NCBI RefSeq assembly: GCF_007829035.1
Contig: NZ_VIVQ01000006.1
Location: 28,475 to 92,474 of the forward strand
DNA from: Rudaeicoccus suwonensis
Lineage (GTDB): Bacteria; Actinomycetota; Actinomycetes; Actinomycetales; Dermatophilaceae
Length of the DNA stretch: 64,000 nt
Direction: 5' to 3'
Shown: positions 57,383 to 64,000 of the stretch, in pieces
Layout: each line of letters opens with the position of its first letter
Position numbering within the stretch: the stretch's first letter is position 1
Made by a program: the position numbers and the translations under genes
Notes under the pieces: generated by a model
The model's input: the letters and a program-made list of their open reading frames with translations, nothing else
Databases searched by the model: none
What the model was told of the DNA's origin: nothing

Positions 57383-58833
57383 ATGGACAAGGCGACCTCC
57401 ACGACCATCGTGCTCTTCGGAGCGGCAGGCGACCTGGCCCGTCGCAAGCTGCTGCCGGGACTGTTCCACCTGTTCGACACCCGCCTGCTGGGTGACCTGC
57501 GGATCGTCGGCACCTCGCTGGAGGAGATGACCACCGCGGAGTTCGTCGATTTCACCCGCAAGGCGATCGACGAGTTCTCCACCCACGACGTGCCACCGCG
57601 GGTGTGGGAGAACTTCGCCGGCCGGCTGCACTACGCACCCGGGTCCGCCGGTCCCGCGGCGCTGAAAACGTTGTCGCAGAAGCAGAGTCCAGCCTCGAGA
57701 CACCCAGTCAACGGCTGCACTATCTCAGCGTTCCGCCCAAAGCGGCCCTCGACGTCATCGCCACCCTCGAAGCCGCCGATCTCGTGACGGGCAGCCGGGT
57801 GATCATGGAGAAGCCGTTCGGCACCGACCTGCGGTCCGCGGTGCGCCTCAATGCCGAGTTGCACAAGGTCTTCGACGAGGAGCAGATCTTCCGCATCGAC
57901 CACTTCCTCGGCAAGGAGGCGGCGCTGAACATCCTGGCGTTCCGCTTCGCCAACGGCCTGTTCGAGCCGATCTGGCATCGCAACTTCATCGAGCACGTGC
58001 AGATCGACGTGCCCGAATCACTGGGCCTCGAGGGGCGCGCCGGTTTCTACGAGGGCACCGGGGCTTACCGCGACATGGTGGTCACGCATCTGTTCCAGGT
58101 CCTGGCGTTCACCGCGATGGAGCCACCGACGTCTCTTGAGCCCGCAGCGATCACCGAGGAGAAGAACAAGGTCTTCCGGTCGATGCAGATCATCGAGCCG
58201 AGCGACGTCGTGCGCGGGCAGTACCAGGGCTATCGCGACGAGCCCGGCGTCGGCGACGAATCGGAGACCGAGACCTTCATCGCGCTCAAATGCCGCATCG
58301 ACAACTGGCGTTGGGCCGGTGTGCCGTTCTATCTGCGGACCGGCAAGAAGCTGGCCGAGGGCCAGCGCATCATCTCGATCGCGTTCAAGGAACCGCCCAA
58401 GTCGATGTTCCCCCAGGGCTCCGGCGTCGGCCAGCACGGCCCGGACCACCTCACGTTCGACCTTGCCGAGGCGGGACGGATGTCGCTGTCGTTCTACGGC
58501 AAGCGGCCGGGCCCGGGATTCCGCGCCGAGAAGTTGTCGATGCAGTTCGCGCTGCAGGACACCGACTGGGCGGGCTCGGTGCTCGAGGCCTACGAGCGCC
58601 TGATCTATGACGCCGTCCGCGGCGACCACACGTTGTTCACGACGGCGGAGGGCATCGAGCGCCTCTGGGAGATCAGCCAGCCGCTGCTGGACAACCCGCC
58701 GCCGGTGCGGCCGTACTCCCCCGCGTCGTGGGGCCCGAACCAGATCCACCAGCTGATCGCACCGCACGCCTGGCGGCTGCCGTTCGAGCGCAAGTGGCGC
58801 GAGACCCCGACCGTGGTCGGCAAACCCTCGTAG
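57383..58833 (+). pseudogene. zwf: Glucose-6-phosphate dehydrogenase, frameshifted (or homopolymer error)
   Basis: The oxidative pentose phosphate entry enzyme, but split between two frames. Frame 1 (from ATG 57383) encodes the NADP-binding start (VLFGAAGDLARRKLLPGL) to about ...PAALK. Frame 3 then continues VVAEAESSLETPSQRLHYLSVPPKAAL to the natural C-terminus at 58833, with catalytic RIDHFLGKEAALN intact. The switch falls at AAAA (57665-57668): adding one A would restore a single ~483-residue protein of normal length. Everything else is conserved, so either a very recent mutation or a sequencing error is likely. Confidence 0.85.
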
Positions 58834-58920
58834 CTCATCCACGTCGCCGACCGTGCTGTATGCCGCAGCCGGCCGTCCGCGCGACCGCCCGTGGTGCGTG
58901 CACGCGACCGCCGCAATAGG

Positions 58921-58979
58921 TTGACCTGGCAGTAGGGGTCGTTATCCGATTCGGATAACGACCCCTACTGCCAGGTCAA
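58921..58979. terminator. 59-bp perfect palindrome between convergent genes
   Basis: Arms 58921-58949 and 58951-58979, 29 bp without mismatch, around a single base. It lies between zwf and the DUF3027 gene. Thermodynamically it is the strongest hairpin in the window and unrelated in sequence to families 1 and 2. Confidence 0.8.
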
Positions 58980-58993
58980 TGCGGCCTCGGACG

Positions 58994-59758
58994 TCAGCTG
59001 CTGACGTCGACCGCGAATTCGTCGAGGCGCGGGCTGTCGGTGGGCTCCACCGAGGGCAGCACAAGGTCGGTCTCGCTGTGCGAACCGCAGCCGTGGTCCA
59101 GCGACACGACACTGCCGTCGGATGCCGACCACTCGTTGGCGCACACACCGAAGACCTGTCGCAGCGCGCCGGGCATCGGCACGAGGTAGCCGCACGACGC
59201 GCAGTGGTCGCTGGCCTGTTCGGCAATCTCGCCCCGCGGACCATTCGCGCCGTCATACCACCGCTGAGCCGCTGCGGCGCGGCCCTCCGCCGACAGCACG
59301 CGCGACCGGCCGAGGCCGAGCTCGAAGAAGGCCATCTGGTCGACGTCCTCGTCGCCGGTGGCTTCGAAGCCGGGCTCGAGGTTGGGGTCGTCCGCGATGT
59401 ACGGCCGCTCGTCACCGGCACCGATGTCGCCCGGGGCGAGACGCTCGGCATACGGCAGCCACTCCGGTGCGAGCACTGCAGCGTCGGTCGGCAGCAGGTT
59501 GGTCTCGCAGACCGTGGCGACCTTGCCACGCGGGGCCCGCGCCACCGAGATCGCCCAGTGCCAACCGACGTAACCCCGGCTGGTGCATTCGAAGTAGTGC
59601 ATGGCGAGGCGCTCGCCCAGCATGACCGCGCCGACGTGGGCGCCGACCGCGCCGGGCTCGGCGATGCCGATCGCCGCCTCGCGGGCCACGTCGACTGCAC
59701 CGAGCAGCACCTTGTCGGCCTTGAACCGCTCGACCTTGGGCTTGTCCGCCTTCGCCAT
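58994..59758 (-). CDS. DUF3027 family protein
   Basis: 254 residues. An N-terminal basic segment (MAKADKPKVERFK) precedes the DUF3027 core: HYFECTSRGYVGWHWAISVARAPRGK and LLPTDAAVLAPEWLPYAERL. A CASCGYLVPMPG knuckle and a later CANEWS/HGCGSHSE pair could form a zinc site. The family is actinobacterial and uncharacterised. ATG at 59758; it starts 5 nt after the cold-shock-domain gene and is surely in one operon with it, as in mycobacteria. Confidence 0.88.
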   Translation of the reverse strand: MAKADKPKVERFKADKVLLGAVDVAREAAIGIAEPGAVGAHVGAVMLGERLAMHYFECTSRGYVGWHWAISVARAPRGKVATVCETNLLPTDAAVLAPEWLPYAERLAPGDIGAGDERPYIADDPNLEPGFEATGDEDVDQMAFFELGLGRSRVLSAEGRAAAAQRWYDGANGPRGEIAEQASDHCASCGYLVPMPGALRQVFGVCANEWSASDGSVVSLDHGCGSHSETDLVLPSVEPTDSPRLDEFAVDVSS

Positions 59759-59763
59759 TGCGC

Positions 59764-60147
59764 TCACACCTCGAGATCGTCGGCGACAGCGCGCAGCACC
59801 GCCACCACCTTGTTCGCGTGCCCCTTGTCGGGATAGCGGCCGCGTCGCAGGCCGTTGCCAAGGTCGTCGAGCAGCTTGATCACGTCTTCGACGATGACCG
59901 CCATGTCGTCGGCGGGCTTGCGGTGACGAGCCGCGAGCGACGGCGCGGCATCCAGCAGCGTCACGCTGAGCGCCTGAGCGCCACGACGGCCTTCGGCCAC
60001 GGAGTATTCGACACGTGTGCCGCTCTTGACCGCGGTCGTGCCGGACGGGAGGGCACTGGAGGGCAGGAAGACATCCTGGCCGTCGTCGCCGGAGACGAAA
60101 CCGAAACCCTTGTCGGAATCGAAGAACTTGACCTTGCCGGAAGGCAC
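59764..60147 (-). CDS. Cold-shock-domain protein with C-terminal extension
   Basis: 127 residues. Cold-shock domain in residues 1-66 with RNP1-like KGFGFVSGDD and RNP2-like DVFLPSSAL, an OB-fold that binds single-stranded nucleic acid. A ~60-residue helical extension follows (VIVEDVIKLLDDLGNGLRRGRYPDKGH), roughly twice the length of CspA. GTG at 60147 (VPSGKVKFF) has AGGTGG upstream. It precedes the DUF3027 gene. Confidence 0.9.
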   Translation of the reverse strand: MPSGKVKFFDSDKGFGFVSGDDGQDVFLPSSALPSGTTAVKSGTRVEYSVAEGRRGAQALSVTLLDAAPSLAARHRKPADDMAVIVEDVIKLLDDLGNGLRRGRYPDKGHANKVVAVLRAVADDLEV

Positions 60148-60298
60148 GCGCCACCTACTCGCTCGCTGGGATGAAGAACAACTGTGGGGCACCACCACCG
60201 GGGCGCCGACTGCCGACGGCGCTGCTGCGTGACTCGTCGCGCGGATGGTGTGTGCAACCTCGAAAGGTTAACGCGTCGGGCCGACCAATTCGAATCAG

Positions 60299-60979
60299 TT
60301 ACCGCACGCTGGACGGCGGCGCCGTGCGCAGATCAGGCAACCGTTCCAGCAGGTCGCTCAGCGCCGGGATCACCAGGTCTGCACCTGCGGTTCGCAGCGT
60401 CTGCTCGTCGTGCGGGCCGGTGGTGACGCCGATCGCGAAGGCGCCCGCAGCCGCAGCGGCATACATGTCGCCGACGTGGTCGCCCACATAGACGTCGGCC
60501 TCGTGCCGGCGCAGCGGACCAGCCTTGTCGTGCGCGAACAAGTCACCGACGACCACGTCAGGGTGGATGTCGACGTGATCCAGCACCGCCTGCACAGCGA
60601 CCGGATTCTTGGCGCTGACGACCATCACGACACCGCCGAAATCCTGTATGCCGTGGACGAGTTCGGCCGCTCCCGGCATCGCGGTCGTCACCTCGACGGC
60701 ATGGATCAGGTATGCCGCGCGGTAGTCCGCCGCGGCGGCTTCGACCTGATCGGCCGGCAGGAAGAACGCCAGGTTGTCCAGCAGCGGCGCCCCCATGAGC
60801 GGCCACAACTGGTCCTCGCTCGCGTGGACGCCACGTGCGGACAACGCCCGCTGCATGCAGTCGATGATGCCGCGACTGGAATCCACCAGCGTCATGTCGA
60901 GGTCGAAACCGACGACCTGGGACTTGTGAGGGTCGGCATCGCCCAGGTCGGCCGCGGCGTCACGAGAGTCGGCCGTCAT
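60299..60979 (-). CDS. HAD-superfamily hydrolase (phosphoglycolate phosphatase-like)
   Basis: 226 residues. HAD motif I FDLDMTLVDSS, motif II VVSAKN, motif III Lys in AHDKAG and motif IV VYVGDHVGDM, with a four-helix cap between motifs I and II. It is a small-molecule phosphatase, substrate unknown. The ATG overlaps the stop of the upstream membrane-protein gene (ATGA). Confidence 0.87.
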   Translation of the reverse strand: MTADSRDAAADLGDADPHKSQVVGFDLDMTLVDSSRGIIDCMQRALSARGVHASEDQLWPLMGAPLLDNLAFFLPADQVEAAAADYRAAYLIHAVEVTTAMPGAAELVHGIQDFGGVVMVVSAKNPVAVQAVLDHVDIHPDVVVGDLFAHDKAGPLRRHEADVYVGDHVGDMYAAAAAGAFAIGVTTGPHDEQTLRTAGADLVIPALSDLLERLPDLRTAPPSSVR

Positions 60980-61647
60980 CCTCCATAGCCGCCCTGCGGC
61001 GGGGTCGGTCCGCCATACGATCCGGGGCCGCCGTTGTAGGGGCCACCGCCATACGGACCGGAGTACGGGCCGCCGGGGCCACCCTGCCCGTAGAACTGTG
61101 CGTTGCGACGCTCGCGGCCGGAGCGCACAAGCTTCACGATGCCGACGATCAGCAGCACGATGCCCAGGATGCCGACAACGGCCGACCCGCCGAAGGCGAG
61201 GAAGATCCGCAGCACCACGCTCTTGATCAGCCCGTCCACCGCCGACTTGCTCAGCACCTTCGTCGGCGAACCGCAGTCGATCGTGTAGTTGCCCGCCGCG
61301 GTCGCGTCGAATTCTTGGGTGGCGGTGTAAGTCTCGCCGTTCTGCGACGACGTCGCCGAATTCGAGAAATCGGTGACGGGAATCTGCGATCCGTCCGGTC
61401 CGGTCACCATGCACCCGTTCCGGCCATTCGTGACGTCACCGTTGGCGTCCGACTGGACCATCAGCACATAGGTGCCGGTCGTGGTCGCATCGAAGGTCGA
61501 TCCGGCAGCAACCACAGGCGCCTTGTTGAAGGTGTCGACGGTGCTCTTGACGCCGAAAATGATCGTGACGCCGAAGATCGACGGCGCGATGATCACCGCA
61601 AGCACTGCCCCAATGATTGTGAGTGCGAGTCCGCGTCGTGCCGGCAT
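60976..61647 (-). CDS. Membrane protein with extracytoplasmic beta domain and Gly/Pro/Tyr-rich tail
   Basis: 223 residues. A first helix (8-32) is followed by an outside domain of about 95 residues (ATTTGTYVLMVQSDANGD, two Cys in RNGCMV and TIDCGS). A second helix (about 150-175) leads to a cytoplasmic tail rich in Gly, Pro and Tyr (GPYGGGPYNGG). The architecture resembles envelope-stress sensors or anchors, but no family is recognised. ATG at 61647 has AGGGGG upstream. It is coupled to the HAD gene by overlap. Confidence 0.75.
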   Translation of the reverse strand: MPARRGLALTIIGAVLAVIIAPSIFGVTIIFGVKSTVDTFNKAPVVAAGSTFDATTTGTYVLMVQSDANGDVTNGRNGCMVTGPDGSQIPVTDFSNSATSSQNGETYTATQEFDATAAGNYTIDCGSPTKVLSKSAVDGLIKSVVLRIFLAFGGSAVVGILGIVLLIVGIVKLVRSGRERRNAQFYGQGGPGGPYSGPYGGGPYNGGPGSYGGPTPPQGGYGG

Positions 61648-61855
61648 CGTGATCCCCCTGCCTCCTGGCCGCCTCGTGTGCGGCATCAATGACCCCTGGC
61701 GCATGAGGTTCGTCAGCGAAGACTCTGCGTGTGGGTATGTCGCGGCAACTGTAATGCGCAGCGCCGCTCCGCCAGCGCTTTCCGGTGGTCCGCAATGTCT
61801 CGGAATCACGATGCTGGGAGGCGTGGCGCGCCCCGCGCGAGTCGGAACGGCGACG

Positions 61856-61890
61856 CTGTGCGCTGCCCCACCATGCGGGGCAGCGCAGAG
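61856..61890. repeat. Family-2 palindrome (14+7+14), copy 3
   Basis: CTGTGCGCTGCCCC - ACCATGC - GGGGCAGCGCAGAG, 13 of 14 positions pair. It lies 60 nt past the ABC transporter stop (minus strand), where it can terminate. The rest of 61648-61949 holds no gene I can support. Confidence 0.7.
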
Positions 61891-61949
61891 GGAGCGACAT
61901 GACGATCGAACGTGCTGACGTGCGCGATCAGGTGGCTGGGCTCCGAACG

Positions 61950-63821
61950 CTATGCGCTGACGCGCTCCTGGGCGTGGACGAGTTCGGCATACCGTCCGTC
62001 GCGCTCGAGCAGTTGCTCATGCGTGCCGCGCTCGACGATGCGGCCGCGGTCGAGCACGACGATCAGGTCTGCGTTGCGCACTGTCGACAGGCGGTGCGCA
62101 ATCGTCAGCGTGGTGCGGCCGCGACTCACCTCGTCGAGCGCGAGCTGCACGGCCCGTTCGGTCGTGTTGTCCAGGGCGCTGGTGGCCTCGTCGAGCACCA
62201 GCACCGCCGGATCGCGAAGAATGGTGCGCGCCAACGCGATTCGCTGCTTCTCGCCACCGGAGAACCGGTAGCCGCGAGCGCCGACGAGAGTGTCGTACCC
62301 GTCGGGCAACCCGACGATGAGGTCGTGCACCTGGGCGGCGCGAGCCGCCGCCTCGATCTGCTCGTCTGTCGCGTCGGGCCGGGCGTAGCGGAGGTTTTCG
62401 CGGATCGTCGTGTGCAAAAGGTAGGTCTCCTGCGAGACGACGCCGACGAGGGAGCCGACATTCGCGAGCGTCATGTCGCGCAGGTCGACCCCGTCGATAC
62501 GCACCGATCCTTCGGTCGGGTCGTTGAGGCGCGAGACCAGGCTGGCGAGGGTCGACTTGCCGGAGCCGGTCGCCCCGACCAGAGCCACCTGCCAGCCGGC
62601 GGGCAGCTCGAGTTGTATGTCGCTGAGCGCGGCACGGTCGCTGCCGGGGTAGTTGAAGCTGACGCCGTTGAGACGCACCTCACCGCGAGCAGTCGCCGGG
62701 TCGACAACGACCGGGTCGGTCGGATCGTCGATGTCAACGGGCATGTCGAGGTATTCGAAGACCCTGCTGAACAATGCCATCGAGCTCACGATCTCGGCGC
62801 CGATGTTGAGCACGCCGAGCACCGGCCGGAAGAGCGCCGCCTGCAAGGTGGTGAAGGCGACGAGAGTGCCGATCGACATACCGCCGCTGGTGGCGGGCAG
62901 TCCGGCGGCCAAGTAGATCAGGGCGGGAATCGCGGCGAAGACGATCGCCATCGCGCCCATCCGCCAACGGCCGGCCAGTTGCGACTGCACCTCGAGTTCG
63001 GTGAGTTCAGTGGAGGATTCGTGGAAGCGCGTGGCCAACGCCGGGCCCGAGTTCACAGTCTTGGCGAGCACGACACCGGAGATCGACAGCGACTCCTCGA
63101 TCTGGGTCTGCATGTCCGCGAGCGCACGCTGGGCGCGGGCCTGGATCGTGCGGCGCAGCCGGGCCACGCGGCGGGTCAGGATGATCGCCGGCGGCAGGAT
63201 GATCAGGCTGAGCAGCGACAACCGCCAGGACAGCACGGCCATGGCGATCGCGGTGCCGACCGCGGTTGTCACATTGGTGGCGATCGAGGTGGCCGAGTCG
63301 GTGACGACGGTCTGCATCGCGTTGACGTCATTGGTCAGCCGGCTCTGCAGCTCACCGCCGCGGGTGCGCGTGAAGAACGCCAGCGGCATACGTTGCAGGT
63401 GGGCGAACAGATCGGTGCGCAGGCCGTGCATGACCCGCTGGCCGATGCCGGTCGACAGCCAGGTCTGCACCACACCGAGCGACTGCGTGACGACCGTGAC
63501 CGCCAGCATGCCGCCGACGAGTTCGAGCAGGAGCGCCACATTGCGCTCCGGGATTGCGATGTTGATCAGGTCGCGCGTCAGGAACGGTGTGATGAGGCCG
63601 ACCGCCGAACTCACCACGATAATCGCGATGACGATCGCGAGGGGACGGCGGTGCGGGCGGAACAGCCCAGCGATCCGGCGGAAGGTCACCGGGTGTTCGC
63701 GCAACTGTTCGAGATCTGCAGGGTCCTTCTTCTTGGGGCCGCGGGCGCCGGGCGGTGGACCGCCGCGCATTCCGCGAGCTCCCGGATTTCCGAGCATGGT
63801 GGGGGTGGCCGTCATAGGCAT
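61950..63821 (-). CDS. ABC exporter, fused membrane and ATPase domains
   Basis: About 623 residues. A Gly/Pro-rich, Lys-containing cytoplasmic start (1-45) is followed by six membrane helices (about 62-330) and an ATPase with Walker A VGATGSGKST, signature FSGGEKQRIAL, Walker B VLVLDEATSALD and IAHRLSTV. It is a half-transporter of the MdlB/MsbA type that would act as a homodimer exporting lipids or drugs. The start is ambiguous: ATG 63821 (AAAGGG upstream) or ATG 63815. An operator-like dyad is near the window end upstream. Confidence 0.92.
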   Translation of the reverse strand: MPMTATPTMLGNPGARGMRGGPPPGARGPKKKDPADLEQLREHPVTFRRIAGLFRPHRRPLAIVIAIIVVSSAVGLITPFLTRDLINIAIPERNVALLLELVGGMLAVTVVTQSLGVVQTWLSTGIGQRVMHGLRTDLFAHLQRMPLAFFTRTRGGELQSRLTNDVNAMQTVVTDSATSIATNVTTAVGTAIAMAVLSWRLSLLSLIILPPAIILTRRVARLRRTIQARAQRALADMQTQIEESLSISGVVLAKTVNSGPALATRFHESSTELTELEVQSQLAGRWRMGAMAIVFAAIPALIYLAAGLPATSGGMSIGTLVAFTTLQAALFRPVLGVLNIGAEIVSSMALFSRVFEYLDMPVDIDDPTDPVVVDPATARGEVRLNGVSFNYPGSDRAALSDIQLELPAGWQVALVGATGSGKSTLASLVSRLNDPTEGSVRIDGVDLRDMTLANVGSLVGVVSQETYLLHTTIRENLRYARPDATDEQIEAAARAAQVHDLIVGLPDGYDTLVGARGYRFSGGEKQRIALARTILRDPAVLVLDEATSALDNTTERAVQLALDEVSRGRTTLTIAHRLSTVRNADLIVVLDRGRIVERGTHEQLLERDGRYAELVHAQERVSA

Positions 63822-64000
63822 CACCTGCCCTTTCTTTCAGTGCAATTGCTGCAGTGGTAAGCGTCTGAGTTGTATGTCGTAGCTGGCCTTCGTCACTGCC
63901 GGCCACGGGATCGGCGCGGTGGTCAGGACGTCCGGCGGTGCAGCGGCGGAGTAGTCCACGGTGAAGAGTCTGTCCGCTGCACTTCACGATTTAGTGAGGT
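63822..64000. other. Upstream region of the ABC exporter, cut by the window end
   Basis: No gene supported. It contains ACTTCAC-N6-GTGAGGT (about 63979-63999), a 6-of-7 inverted repeat that could be a MarR- or TetR-type operator. Confidence 0.35.

Noticed and set aside
57660..57675. Programmed -1 frameshift in zwf
   Set aside because: The A4 run lacks a canonical X-XXY-YYZ slippery heptamer and zwf is not known to be recoded; mutation or sequencing error is simpler.
61785..63860. 691-codon open frame antisense to the ABC exporter
   Set aside because: The opposite strand encodes a complete transporter with all ATPase motifs; the antisense frame is a high-GC shadow.

Overview
The window is 64 kb of high-GC (about 70 %) actinobacterial chromosome. 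It carries mycothiol synthase (mshD), an orphan GlnR regulator, an HbhA-like protein next to its XRE regulator and a DUF2516 protein, a MutT1-type Nudix/phosphatase fusion beside ppk, treY/treZ, a bacterial XPB helicase, and DUF3027, DUF2530 and DUF3516 proteins. Together these point to Actinomycetia. Micrococcales (Dermacoccaceae or Intrasporangiaceae-like) is my best guess, but that is inference. Coding density is high, translational coupling (ATGA, GTGA or TGATG overlaps) is frequent, and I see no prophage, IS element, CRISPR array or rRNA operon.

Layout. 0.1-4.7 kb: a DUF559/AbiEi-like protein, a secreted trypsin-like protease, and a paired acyl-CoA dehydrogenase operon behind a TetR-type palindrome. 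5.0-8.3 kb: a carbohydrate ABC importer (binding protein and two permeases). 8.5-9.6 kb: rplJ-rplL with a long leader that contains an intrinsic terminator. 9.9-12.2 kb: DUF2516, alpha/beta hydrolase and manA chained by 4-nt overlaps. 12.3-15.8 kb: asparaginase, HbhA-like protein, XRE regulator, YgfZ. 15.9-18.6 kb: LCP ligase, nitrobindin-like protein, a membrane protein and a MoaD-like protein. 18.7-29.1 kb: glnR, secreted acid phosphatase, mshD, then a phosphate block (ppk1, mutT1, pstSCAB with a PHO box). 29.3-37.2 kb: unknown protein, DUF3516 helicase, membrane esterase, tRNA-Lys(UUU), a monooxygenase-fold protein, two lineage-specific exported proteins and a second LCP protein. 37.5-41.7 kb: treY-treZ. 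41.8-44.5 kb: PaiB-like protein and Eis-like acetyltransferase, divergent around a 0.7-kb repeat array. 44.5-49.0 kb: menD, aldose epimerase, acyl-CoA ligase. 49.2-56.2 kb: XPB-associated protein, M13 peptidase, HMG-CoA lyase, XPB helicase. 56.5-61.6 kb: DUF2530, DUF4395, a frameshifted zwf, DUF3027, a cold-shock-domain protein, a HAD phosphatase and a membrane protein. 62-63.8 kb: an ABC exporter.

The genes are mostly housekeeping: phosphate acquisition and polyphosphate, nitrogen regulation, redox buffering (mycothiol, pentose phosphate pathway), trehalose synthesis from glycogen, menaquinone, cell-wall polymer attachment, and DNA repair. The most unusual content is non-coding. (1) The short word GTATGNC (either strand) occurs about 117 times, several-fold above expectation, and resembles cyanobacterial HIP1 in behaviour. 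(2) There are two families of dispersed palindromes of fixed architecture (22+10+22 and 14+7+14), one of which has been amplified into a composite 42-bp tandem array. (3) Several long near-perfect hairpins sit at gene ends, including one inside the pst operon between pstS and pstC.
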